Source: Toxoplasma gondii ME49 (taxonomy: Eukaryota; Apicomplexa; Conoidasida; Eucoccidiorida; Sarcocystidae). From it: a stretch of DNA of 64,000 bases. A program made the translations under genes and the position numbers. The stretch lies in NCBI RefSeq assembly GCF_000006565.2, contig NC_031480.1, positions 140,144 through 204,143 on the forward strand. The letters are read 5' to 3'. The notes under the pieces were generated by a model. That model ran no database searches. It worked only from the letters and a program-made list of their open reading frames with translations, and was not told the DNA's origin. Each line of letters begins with the position of its first letter. Position 1 is the first letter of the stretch. This document shows positions 10,401 through 22,587 of this stretch, piece after piece.

Positions 10401-13400
10401 ACTCGACAAGTCGCCAGGGCTGGTCTGAGAACAAGGTAAAAAAAACAGAGAAGTCTAACGACTGAACGAATGTGTGGAGTGTGGACAGGGCCCGAGTTGT
10501 GCCATCCATCGATCACAGAACGACCTTGGTGCCTCGACTTTGTGGGCAACTACACTTCTCCATCTCCAGATTTTCAACACAGTCGTTAGGCACGCATCAA
10601 TTGTCACCTGGCACCTAACAATCGTTGGCCTTGTTCTGCATCCAGCCTGCGTCTGAGAGTCTCCTGCCGTACATGCAGTGATACCAGATGCAACTGCGCA
10701 ACAACGGTCTCCGCTCTAACTTGCTGCTCTTCTCATTTTCTCACAGCGGAAGGCGGTTTGAATGATCCCCAGAATGACCGTGAAGTGATGCATCGCCTCT
10801 CTGTTGAACCCGACGCTGGTCAAGGAGAAGGGCAGGAGTTCTTCCACGTACTGCAGCACGACGTGCTTGAATGCTGGTTCAGATTAATGACACCAAAACG
10901 GTATGCTGCGGCTACTGTGTATCACCACCATTTCATAGGCATCGTACCACACGCCTCAGAATCCCTCGATCAAAGCTCGGGCTGCAGAACATTGTTGTAT
11001 CACTCCGGTGCCCGCCTCCGAGCTAACTTCCTCAGGAGAGAAGCCAAAGGTGGTGCAAGTAATCGGCAAACAAAGTGTGCCATTCTGCCTCACTGCTCTG
11101 CTAGTCGGGTGCAGTACCACACTCCTATCTCTGTGAAAGACACCAAACCCTTCTAAAATATACGTAATGAACACTGGAAGTCGGCAACGCAGGTGTTTCA
11201 GTCGACTCAGCGCGACATCGAACGGCAATAATTACGACCGCAGAAGTGGATATTACGGCCGACGTACCTTCCTCCCTGACTATTCGGGTTAATCTTGTCA
11301 GCTGCGGAAGGCTTGATATGTGTTGGCTGAATTGCTGAACCTCCTTGAGGTCAAACGCTGAAGCTGTTTCCACATCCGTGACAGGAGCTTTTCCGTGTGT
11401 AGATCGCCTTTTTTTATGCGATGAATCGAATGTCCCCTGTTTGCTCTTTCTACCATCGCCAGCATCCTGAATTAACTCCGGTGGCACATCTGTTTCAACC
11501 GCTGAACTGACGGTTACTCGCGCTCTTTCTCTTTTCGTTGACACTGATGGGGAGGTATGCACAAGGAGCGGGGCAGTTGCTTTCGAGGTATGGTCAGAAT
11601 CTTTCTTATCCATGTTGAACCCACTGTTGTCGCGCCTGTGCATCTCCGCGTTCGCCTTTTTGGCCAGTTTCTCATTCTCTTGATGCATTCTGGCAAAAGC
11701 CAGCACCAGCGAACTGTGCTCATTGACCAAAATGTCTAGACCTGCGGAGAGCGCTTCAGGAAACTGCTCGTCCGTCACTCCTCCGTTGACGAATTCGTCG
11801 GTGAGTCGAGATAGTGCTACAAATCCTGAAGCATGATTAGTTAACACGACGAACGCGACAAACAGAAGCAAAGTTCTAATCTGGGTAGAGGTACTTCATA
11901 TCTGAGGCACTGAAGTTTTCACGAACACAACCCAGGTCACAGGAGGCTTTCCAGAGAGCGGCGAGCGCATTGGCCGGATGAATTGAACAGGTACGACTCC
12001 GAGCAGCGCACGTAGTAGTGCTGTTGTGTAACGCGTAGACAGTAGGGTTTTTTATAAACGCAACTCTGTCAGTCCGACGAACTTCCCCAGGCGGTGACCG
12101 CTTTCTCCCTCTCTGGCCCAGAAGAAAAGTGGAAGGCACTAACTGGCAGGAGTGACTACTCCTTTTAGTGAGTCACAAGCGGGAGTCAGTCAAGTGACAG
12201 TGCAAGTAGGCAGAATGGAGAAAGCAGTTTGTAGCAGTGTCTCGGGTGCAAAGGAGACAGGGACTGTACAAGTCTTACCGGGAAAATTCATCGGGGCGCA
12301 CACTGCGTCAGGAAGGCCGAAAAGGGTTCTGCGGACATCCCTCTTGAACCTGAGCGACCCCTGCTCGTGGACGACGGATCGTGCCGCCATTTCCGCGCAC
12401 AACCTGTCAGCCTCAGCTCGTTCACTTTGAGCCTCGAGTGAACCCTCTTCCTCGGGTGACTGATGAGCGACCGGTGGAGCTGCGGAGGTCGTGCTGGTTA
12501 AGAAACGCAACTTGATGTACCTCATAGTGGTGTCGATCTCTACTGCCGGTTCCTGGACTGGGCAATTAGTTCTCTTTTCCATCTGGAGTGCAGGAAGGTT
12601 GCTGTCACTCCGCGACCGCCTACTTCTTCCGAGGAGGTTCATCTCGGCAGAAGGTACAGTGAGATGCGCGTTCACCGAGGGTATTCGACGGCCGGTGTGT
12701 CGACGACGAGGTCGACTCCGCACACTAACAGGGAAGAAGGTGAAAAACGTTTTCAGCTGCTGCTTCAGGGCACGCGAGTCACTGTGGCCAAAAAACGGGA
12801 AATTATTAATACGAATTGTCGCTCTATCTAAAGAGTAGTCGTTGTTGCCGTCCAACGTGACTGCAGCAAGAAACAAGAGACACACGGTCCCCCCTTTCAA
12901 ACCACTCAGCAAAAGACTTCGCCATTGCCAGTCCTCTAACGAGCACACCACCACTGCGGTTCCGCGGGGTACCAGAATCTGACAGCTCGCAGTTCGTCGA
13001 AATCAGCATTTACAGCTGCTTGAACAAGTGTGGCAGTCTCCCTCCCGAACAATGAGGCTCTGGATTGCCCTTGGCCACGCATGCGCACGGCATCTGCTCC
13101 GCTTACATAACAGTTCCTTGTCAATGATTTGATAGGCGCAACTTATGACTGTATCAGCGAGCCAGTTCAACTGGTAGGAGTTCATTTGTGAGCGTTGGGA
13201 GGACGTAAGATACGCCTGAATTCGACGCTGGAGAATCGGCGGACTGTTCAGAACTATCGCTGAAAACACAGCCACTCAAAGAAGAGTCGAAAACCCTATA
13301 GCGGCGCGCGCGCAAAACGTGTATGCAGTCGCAACTGCGACATGTGTCATTCAGTTCTGCCTCCTGCTAGTGGTCCTTGTGGTACCGCCTCCGGTGCGAG

Positions 13401-16400
13401 TAACATGCAGCAAGTTCCACCGTGCGTTTTCACGGATCGCCACAGCCTCCCTGTCAACAAGGGCCAGCGGGCCCCCTTTCCCATCGATGTCAACAAGATG
13501 GGACTCGGTCCACCATGCAGCACGCTTTGCTGGCGCAAAAACGGGTCGGTGATGGAGTTGAAGTATCTGCACACAGATTACTGAGAGGTCAAAGTGGAAT
13601 CGTCGACGACGCAGGAAAACGGTGCCACGGGCAATGTCGTTGCATAGTGTGTAAGTAAACCGAAGGACTTACGGTCATTTGAGACAAGGAAAGAAAGTGT
13701 TCTGGAAAGGGACCGTTGCTCGGAAGATTTGAAGCGGACCCAGCCTCCGGGGAATTTGTTCAGGTCATCTGCTTGATACCTGGTGATTGCTTTGTTTATC
13801 AACATTGCAAGATCTCTTCTCCCATCTGCAACACAGAAGAGAACCTCAGCACGGCTATACATTCGTTGATATAATTGACTGGACTGTATCGCCTGCTGGT
13901 AACTCGAGGGGATAGCGGTGAGCTCCGTGAAAACGCAGGCACATCTACTCCATGAACCTGTCGAAAGTCACGACTGTGTAGTCGTCTGTCTGGTTGTTTC
14001 TCTCGCGTGGTCTAGACTACGAAAAGAATCGTCTGAATTGTTTCTGTCATCGTTTTTTTAAGCAACAGACAAGCACAAGAGTAGTGTGAGGAAAGTAGCG
14101 CCACGTGCCGTATTTACCGCCCCATAGCCTAATGTGTCCCCAATGACCTGTGCCATTCGTCATGATTGCATTGCTTCTCGCCGCAACCGAGTAATTCTGC
14201 GAACGCGACCTACAGAGAATCGCGCAGTGTTGAAGATTGTTCATAATTAGGCTGTGCAAGGAGTCGGCTGTTCTGGCCATGTCCCATCGTTTGAGCTCCG
14301 AAAAGAGGCTCATAAGCACTCCACGGGACTCTGGCGGTATCCTCGACATCAGATCCCGTAGTCGTGTCACCCGTTGGTAGGCTACATATTGTTGCATAGG
14401 ATTACTTCCCTCCAGCAAACCCACTCGATGCGTCGCTTGAGGAAATTTGTACCGTTCTAGGTAAGCCATCAGCTGCATAGCAACAACAAACGACACTTCG
14501 GCATATTCGACACCACTAAGTAAGGTATCTCAGTTCCACGCGCACAGCGTCTGTATCACGGTCCATCATGCAGGATGAGTTTCTGTTCCTGACCAGGTTT
14601 CAAAGCTTTTGCGAAAAGCGTCCTTGACCATAACGTAGGGCTAGGTCGTTTTGGTAGTGTTTACAACTTACGAAAATGAGCTCCGTTGCCTGTTGTTGTG
14701 GTAAGTAAAGTTCGATCGCGGGTCTATGGCTGCAATGACATCAGCACACACAGTCTTGGTACAGTGGAATCGAATCGAAATGAACCAGGTTGAAGAGCAC
14801 CGTTGTCTGGGCTAGGTCACCAGGCGATGCATTCCTTCTTGCTTGTAAAACGCGAGCGTAACATCCGCGTTCGTAGCGACAATCTCAACGGTCACGCGGC
14901 ACTCTCTCCGTAAGGCCACAGAGCTATCGGTTTGATGCGAAAGAAAGGCAACACAGACTAAACACAACAACTGTCCCGTATCGGAGGCTACGAAGCTGAG
15001 GAATCTGCCAGCAGTTGCGTAGAAGGACTCACGCGAAGGAAGCTTCAGGTGACGCCGCTTCATACAATCATTTCACGTGCTGGTTACTCATGCGCGGTAC
15101 GACGTGCATACAACGTACTTTTCGTCACCGATGATCGCTCTTGTGCCAAGGAGGAAGTTATGGTAGTCTTTTTGACACAGCATGAATTCCTTTGCCGCTT
15201 TCTCGTGGATCGATGACGTCTTCAGGGCCGTGTCTGTGAGATACAACTTCCAAGCGGGCTTAGATAGCTTCCACAAGAATACGCAGAGGAAAATCAACCC
15301 CCCTGTACCGCCCACTAAGGACAAACCACCGTGGAGCAGCAAGCTTATCTTCGAAGTGTTCTCGACTATGAAGATCACCAGATCCCGAATTGTATCTGCG
15401 TATTCCACATAGTAACGGGCTTTCATCATCCACCATTGCATAAAGTAAAATAGTTTTTCGCCGAAAACGGACACCTTGCCAAACAGCTTGAACATCCGGA
15501 GTTGCCGCACTGATTTCCGTAGAGTGTGATCCTGCAAAAGAAAGTCATTCACCACTGCTGTGCATTCAATTGCTATGCAGAGGGGTCTCTTCGTGCGCAA
15601 TCATGCGTGTGGTCACCACCCAAGAGAGAGACATGCTATCACCTGCAGAAGGGGAGACCCTGAAACCCGGCTAAAGCAGGCAGATCTAGCGCATTAACGA
15701 TGATTTTCACGATACGCGACGCATCCTGAAATTGCACCACGTGGAGGACCTTACGCAGACAAAAAAACTGTTTTTCTTTTAACACGTAATGACGTGTTTC
15801 AAAACTACACCTGAAAAGAAGAGCCTTACCAGTACCCAAAGCCATGCAGACCCAAACAGCTCCAAAAAGCTCTTCACTCCCAGACTGGCGTACTCGAGCA
15901 GCAGGCGCAGAGAGGCAAAAATAATCACGTTCAATCGTTTCCATCTCTGAGTTCTCCAGGCTTCCTTGATGTCACTCTTGAGTTTTTGTCGAAGTTTTTG
16001 CTCACTGTTGCATTTCAGGTTCTCGTACATCTTTCTTCTGACTGCCTCAAGAGTCTGGGACGCCGGGGAAGCTTTTAACCCTTCTTCAGGAACACTGTCG
16101 TCTCTGTCGATATCCTGAGACAGCTTGATTGCTTCCACATTCGAATCACTGCGTTCTGTTTCCTTCTCCGAACCCTCCGATTCTCCTCCTGGAATCTGTG
16201 AGAGATCCGCGACATCTTGTTCTGCCTTTAAATCAGCCCATACGAAACCGAAGAGCTCAATCTGATGAAACTCAGACTGGGACGCAATAGATCGTGTCAG
16301 CTCCACTCCTCGGATTCTGGTGCCCTCAGAAAATGCGTACGACAATATGTTGCTGACTGCACAAACGACAGCTATTATGCTGAATGGGTTCGGGGCGACA

Positions 16401-17698
16401 ACCACGCTTGAGATGGAAAAGCCCAGAACAACCGTGTTGAGTAAAAAGAAAAACAACGGTAGCATTCTCATTATTTGCGCGATCACTCTTTTTCCAACCA
16501 TTTTTGTGTGAGCCCAGGCTCGAGATGCCATACGCTTCAAAGCACTGTACACCTTGGGCGCCTTCTTCTTTTCGTTGTTCTTCTTGTGGGACCTCAGCCA
16601 CTTGGAGATCTTCGTTCTCACAACCACAAGCCGTCTTTTAACGGTACCAAAAGCTCGTCCCAGTCTATGAAACGTACGTCCCAACCACGATTGCTTCTCC
16701 GTACGGGGTCTGAGGTCACGGATTTTCAAGTGGGTGCAGAATTGTTGCAGACCCGTTGCCAGCTGCACGTGGTCGGCCTGCATTGAGAGGTCTCCTGCAT
16801 TTGACCTTATCTGTTGAGCCTGAACTGTTGCCACGTCTCTGAGGTGGTAAAGGAATTTGTTGAGCATCTGTTCCGTTTTGACGGGATTTTTCAGTGCATC
16901 GCTGAGGTTATTCACTGGTTGAGGCACATTGGGGAAGGCATCGTGCTGACTAACGGATGGACGGTCGTTTGCCAGCGGACTGTTCCCGTGAGCAGACGCA
17001 GTGACGCTTGAAGCGTCTAAAAGCTGAGGAAGGTTGGTGCCTGAGTCAATAGATGAACTTGCCAAAGAGACCGAATATGAGTCTTCCTCTGAATCATCCG
17101 TTGATGACTGCACGTCATATGGTTCAGATGCTTGTGACTTCGTTGAGGCAGTTTCGGCTAAACTGGAGATGTTCGGAACGACCACGTCGCGATTCAGTTG
17201 CGCGATAACATTGTTGAGCCGTCCGTGCGGAAGGCCTCCGTAGACGTGAGATGTTTCCCCTCTCTTCCGTGTTTCGGGTTCCGTAGAAGCGCCCTCATCC
17301 GACAGCATCCTTCCTTCGGCAGCAACATTCTCAGCGCCACCCCTTGGCTGCGTGGCGTCAGCTGGATGAAGTGGCTGAAAACTCAGCTGCCTCAAAAAAA
17401 ATTGCGGCCACTCAACGTTTCTGACCTCCGCCTCCTGCGCCGGAAGGCCCTCTCGAAATACCGAAGTGACGTCATACTTGGCAACCTGTGGGACACGTTC
17501 CTCAAAGTTCCGTAGACGGTTGACCAAGGAATGAAACTCCAACGAAGAGGAAGAAGCGCTGGAGAGTCGGACGCGTCTAGCATGCGAGCGCTCGACTAGA
17601 AAAAGACAAACCGTTAGAACGACGCAGCTTGCGGCGACAAACGAAACGGCTAGATTTGTCAAACGGGCCTTCACGGACTCAGCTGAAACTTTCCCCAT
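7435..17698 (-). CDS. Unrecognised multi-pass membrane protein, 14 exons, about 1951 aa
   Basis: Fourteen exons join in phase: 15830-17698, 15119-15531, 14821-15004, 14118-14472, 13673-13825, 13386-13580, 13107-13259, 12279-12860, 11268-11825, 10745-10873, 10182-10424, 8620-9099, about 8194-8371, and 7435-7798 (TGA). They sum to 5856 bases, a multiple of three. Most junctions have strong donors (GTAAGG, GTACGT, GTAAGT, GTGAGA) and pyrimidine-tract acceptors; exons 3 and 13 have weak or ambiguous acceptors. ATG 17696-17698 is chosen because a signal anchor follows at residues 15-35. Further hydrophobic segments lie near 411-455 (two), 597-623, 686-711 and 772-786. The stretch between the anchor and 400 is Ser/Glu-rich with low complexity. 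The C-terminal 1100 residues are mostly soluble and helical, with Cys pairs in exon 13. I recognise no family. Secretory or rhoptry/dense-granule targeting is possible given the anchor, but this is inference only. Confidence 0.78.
8372..8527 (-). other. Possible alternative exon region of the 14-exon gene
   Basis: The minus strand has a strong acceptor (CCTTTTCACAG) just before base 8527, followed by an open frame coding VFQPLESYRDADYEELY and beyond. That frame is not in phase with exon 12 (ends at 8620) and terminates near 8324. Exon 13 in the frame that continues into the last exon needs a weaker acceptor at about 8372. Both readings look coding-like, so alternative splicing or an unresolved boundary is likely. 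Confidence 0.4.
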
Positions 17699-20600
17699 GA
17701 GGAATGCACACCGTCGTCCGAGTGACTTTGGTGGCCCGGCCTTCGGCACCAGACAAAAGCAACTCTTCGCGAGTCCTTTTCGCTGGTTTGCCAACGAGTT
17801 ATGGCTACTTGTTTTCCGAGCTGAGGAGCGACAAAGCGACACCCCAGCTAGACATCAGTCACTCAGGCGTCTCTCACCCGCCGTTAAAACTGTCCCCACC
17901 ACTTCACGGACTAAACCTTAAAAGAAAGAAACAAGTAGAGACACAATGCAATCCATAATACCAATGAAGACAACGTCCTATCGCCCCGGAGTTCAACATG
18001 GAGATACAAAGCATGGTGAGTGACGCAGGCGGTCTTGAGACTTTTGGAGAACTCGCCGTAAGCGCGCCACTTTCCTTCATGAAAGCATAGGTTGATGACG
18101 CAGTCTTCGCCGCGTTTATCCTTGGAAAGGAAAATAACACATTCTCATTTCTTCTGTCAATGAGAACGCTAGTGAGTCAAGCTTCACAGTGCTCTCCGAC
18201 GGTCCGAGCACCACTGGCCTCGTCAGGCCACCAATGGACTTCACCGTGATGCTCTCGCAAAGCGCTCGCGGAAGACAGGCGCATCGCACATGCGCCCTGC
18301 AGGGCGCGAAACGACCACGAGCATGCATCAGAACTGGGTATTAGGGCTTCTATTTAGTACTGTACAATGTGGCCTTTGCTGGAGTACGTCGCTGTATCAC
18401 TTCCACGAATTCGACACATACTAGGTCTCTCTTGGGAAAATCATCGTACACAGAACGTCATATTATGGCAACCTACTCCGCGTTCAAAGGCGAACCGGCC
18501 TTTTCAAGATTTCAGGATGATTTAGACACAACCATCCACGTTTTATTTCTGTGAAATCACGTTGTTTGCTTAATAGGGACGACAAGAAAAACCGTGGAAT
18601 ACGCTGGTGCATGGTGGCGTATTGCTGCAACATGTTTTTGACACCCTATTCCACTAAAAAATTTGCTCGTGTCTCTGGCGGGTCTCAGACACGAGTGCCG
18701 GTGTACTGCAGAGGATGACGGCGTTGCGACGAGTTGGTGGCCCTGTGACATGGGTAGGCAAATACTCCATGTACCATCTTGAACCCCTACCATTGGCATG
18801 TGGGGCTACGTAGAAAGCCATTAGTGTCACTGCCAGTTCGTCTCTTTTCACTACTTTGCTTTGTGGACTCCCTCATACGAGTTCCTGTCATCAGCAATCC
18901 GTCTCCATGTGAAAAAGGTGCTGCTTGCTGGCTTGGAGCAAGCCAAAGGACACCAGATCGTTGCTGGAAGCACGCAACACAGATCGACTACGGGTGCCTG
19001 AGGCGACGTTGTAGATTTTGTATTTTTATGGACAGGAATGGAGAAGTACCAGGCAGTATGCACAATATGCAAGGATGTTGGGCACGGCTTGGTAATAACC
19101 GTCACCAGCTCTACGAAATTCGCAAATGAATTGAACATTCGATGCAACCGCTTGCCTAGGGTGGCGCACCAACATGGCTGGCCATTTCGCGAAAAAGCCA
19201 GACTGCAGCCCCTCTCAACACCTCCAAGCCCCTTTGAGTCTTCAAAAGAACGTGGACTCGAAGGCACAGCCGGACAGGAACACTTTGTGTCTGAAGCCTG
19301 GCTCCCAAGCCTCCTGCAAGGCACTACACAGAACAGTTTCCTTGCCCAAAACCTCCATGTCAACACAAGTCTGATTCTAGATTGAGCAGGGTGCGTGTCG
19401 ACTGTCGAATGAAGAAACCTGCCCCACTACGATGCTGGCAGGAAGTTCAGTGGCGTTCCTAAAGGGGTCGCCAGTCATGCAGCGGAGCTGTCCCGACGTC
19501 CCTGTCATGACACACAATAGGGGTGACTTCCACCATGGGGAAAACGCGTTTCTGCTCAAAATGGAGGACGTCAAGACTGCTGCACCTGTCTCTCACGACT
19601 TGTCCACTTGGCGAGGCCACAGACCGGTTTCAAGCGGAACTCTGGTGAGCAGGTTTGGAAATCAGCGAAAACAAAGTCACCGCAAAAGTCAAAAGACTGG
19701 GGACCACAGATCACACACGCGGTCCACTACATGTCCGAAACAACATGATGCGTGATTGTTCTTGAAGTCGTTTATGGGGTGTCCACCTTAAAAGGACTAG
19801 CAACGGCACACTAGACGTTTTGTGCCTCAAAGCCCAGAACGTGTGTGGCTCAACGGAAAGAGACATTCACTTGGCAGCTGTTTCGGGGTTCCAGCAGTAC
19901 TGTTTTATGTGTAGGACCTTGTGGACCAGAGAGCTCATTCTGGCGATGGTCACTTTTCCCTGTCAATACCGGGAACAAAATGCGTTGTTATGACAAAAGT
20001 CTCTCAGTCGAACACGGCCGCTACTGGAATGGACCGCGCTACAATTTCCATTCTCTTGGTAGATTTGCAAGGTCCGTCTGTCCGTTTCCCCTTGGTTTCT
20101 CTCAAATGACTACCTTTCAGTGCATCAGCTAAACTTATTGGTTACTGCTGCCAGCCATAGACACAAACCGAAAAACAGCTGATTGTGCCCACCTAAGCTG
20201 ATACGCGGTGACAGGCAGTACCGAGGACAGCCCAGAACAGAGGAAGCAAGGAATGTCCAGCGTGGCTGGTAGGGACCAGACTAGGTTTGAAAGAACAGCT
20301 GTTATACCCAGCCGTGTGCAACGTAAGAATCTCGTTCTTACTGCAGTCACGCCAACGCGAACAGTGTGTCTGTGTGAGACCACAGTAGACAAACGCCCAC
20401 AAGCGGGCTAAATTGTGTGAGGCCAACAGAGTTGCAGCGCATAGATATTTCCCTCCGACATGGCTTTAGCACTACTGAAAAGGCAATGCAAGACCACAGA
20501 AGCTCGAGAAGACGATGTAAACCCTCTTTACTGTTCGACACACCGGTGGCTTTCGTAGGTCCCCGCCCCCGACAATACCAAGAGTTGCCAGGTTCCCGAC

Positions 20601-20847
20601 TTTTTACATCCAACGCCAACATGCTTGGGTAAGAGCATGGGAAAAAACACGCACCTGACCCCTGAGACGTTCTCTGATCTGTGAACGACAGAAGAGAGAG
20701 AGGCACTTTCCCCTCCCATGTTTGTCCCTCCAGACCCCCCAAAGATCGACGTACCAGCGAGTATCTACCACGTTGTACACAGCATGCATGACAAGAAAAC
20801 TGGCGAGCGACTTCTCGTGGAAAGTGGCGTCAGCAAAAGAAATTCCC
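17699..20847. other. Intergenic region upstream of the 14-exon gene / downstream of H2A.Z
   Basis: About 3.1 kb that should hold the promoter of the 14-exon gene and the 3' UTR of H2A.Z, both on the minus strand. Open frames such as 18851-19366 (minus) and 19432-19755 (plus) have no recognisable domain, no consistent splice partners and no repeat structure. I see no supported gene. Confidence 0.55.
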
Positions 20848-22587
20848 TTATTTTTTGGCCTTCTTCATCGGCTGAGTGGACGGTCCCTTTGTCATCAGCG
20901 ACTTGTGGATGTGCGGGATGACACCACCACCGGCAATAGTGGCCTTGATCAGAGTATCCAACTCTTCGTCACCTGCCAATACAACAACGGACAAGCAACG
21001 CGAACTTTCTGGGCGGGTTCGTGAACAAGTAACACACAATCATATTCGAACTTGGGAAACACTCCCGCGTAGGAAATACCTGTATTCACAACTCATTGTT
21101 GGAACAAGCTGCGCGCGGTGCGCACACCACTGGCAGATGTGCACACATACACTTCCGCAACGTTCACTTCTGGTCTCCACACTCAATCTCAAACGCGTGC
21201 CGACAGACACGCACCCAGCGCGTAGCAGAACCACCACACTGTCACCCACGGCTTTACATGTACTACAAGCAAACAAGATGTCTGGAAGTTGTTACGTGAT
21301 GACAATCCAAGAGAGTTGTGTGTCCTGAAAAGAAACTGTGTGCATATAGGTCCTAGCAGTGTACATGCCCCTGAGAGTCCCACTCAACAAGAATAAACAG
21401 TTGCACCACGCTGCGCTAAACAGTCCCTGTTGCAATACCACACCTGCAGCACTTTGGGCTGCCCCTGATTTCTCTTTGTGGAAAGCACGGAGAAGAACCC
21501 GCACCTCTAATGGCAAGTTGCAAGTGACGGGGAGTAATTCTTTTCACTTTGAGATCCTTGCTGGCGTTTCCCGCCAACTCGAGAACTTCGGCGGTGAGGT
21601 ACTCGAGAATAGCCGATGCGTAGACAGCCGCAGTCGAGCCGACACGACCTGCGTGCACACAAGCCGCGGAAAAGCCACCGAACTCTCACTGAGTGCACAC
21701 AAATGAGCCAAAATGTCGAGACAAAAAACACACACGATCTTCGTGCCCCCCTTTTCCCGAAGAACTCGCACTCCCGCATTCCAGGTAAACCGTTTCCGGC
21801 CAACCACAGGAAGTATCATGCGCCATGCACGCACACACACACAGACCTACGAGACAATCTAGGTAAATCCGGTTGTCCACACACTACGCCTTGTGTCTGA
21901 CAAAAGACGACAAACCACCAGCTTCAGGGCACGGCTCCCACAGTTTTTGCGGAATCGGTGGGAGCGACTCGAAGTTTCAGAAAGCACACGAATTTTGCGT
22001 AGTATGTGCAGTCAGAAAAGACTCCTGCTATATGACGATGAAGACTTAACAGAGACTCGATTCCATCGAGTTTGGCACGTAGTTCGAAACCCCCATCGAC
22101 TGCCGGCTTTCGAACCTCTCGTCCGCGACGTGGACAACTCGACACAAACGCCACACCTTATCACAACGCTTTTGCGAAACAACACAGGACTGAAGACCTG
22201 GAAACGCACGAGAGGACCCGGTAGGCAGAGAGAGTGAGACACGTGGAAGCAACTCTGTTGTTCTGACCGGTCCACAGGGCACGCGAGCAGCGGCACAGGG
22301 GAGCCTTTTTTTTTGGCGTCTTCAGATAAAGACTTCCGAAGACCCCGTGCACACAAAGACGCGTCTTTCGGGCGATTCGCGTCCTTACCTTCAGAGCTGA
22401 TGCGGCTCTTGAGCATACGGTGAACGCGTCCGACGGGGAACTGCAAACCGGCTCTGGCAGCGCGAGAAAGAGGAGCCTTCTTGCCTTTGCCGCTTCCACT
22501 CTTTCCCTTGCCTCCCTTTCCCATACCACCGACCTTTCCACCCACTTTTCCTCCAACCTTTCCGCCTACTTTGCCAGCTCCGTCCAT
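20848..22587 (-). CDS. H2AZ: Histone variant H2A.Z
   Basis: Three exons, 22389-22587, 21505-21648 and 20848-20972, join in phase (G|GTAAGG, G|GTGCGG; acceptors ACGCAG and TTGGCAG) to give 155 residues. The N-tail has Gly-Gly-Lys-Val repeats (residues about 7-21), then a Gly/Lys/Ser-rich basic tail. The histone fold follows: [17 protein letters not shown] (L1), then [20 protein letters not shown] (alpha-2) and [17 protein letters not shown]. The C-terminal docking region reads [20 protein letters not shown], the H2A.Z type rather than canonical H2A (family knowledge). The product packages nucleosomes at promoters and regulatory chromatin; N-terminal lysines are probable acetylation sites. The start is set by ATG 22585-22587, the only Met giving a complete tail. 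It is divergent from the eL43 gene, with about 1.5 kb between starts. Confidence 0.98.
22522..22572 (-). repeat. Short tandem repeat coding Gly-Gly-Lys-Val in the H2A.Z tail
   Basis: A 12-base unit is repeated about three to four times in exon 1 of H2A.Z and gives successive GGKV units of the acetylatable N-terminal tail. Confidence 0.75.

Noticed and set aside
11876..12139. Candidate exon (VAFIKNPTVYALHN...) between exons 8 and 9 of the 14-exon gene
   Set aside because: No strong acceptor or donor, and exons 12279-12860 and 11268-11825 join directly in phase without it.
15643..15725. Candidate extra exon (DASRIVKIIVNALD...) in the first intron of the 14-exon gene
   Set aside because: Good splice sites, but including it shifts the frame of the next exon into a stop. 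Direct joining of 15830 to 15531 keeps phase.
18851..19366. 171-codon minus-strand frame
   Set aside because: Composition is irregular, plus-strand frames overlap it, and I see no splice partners or motif.
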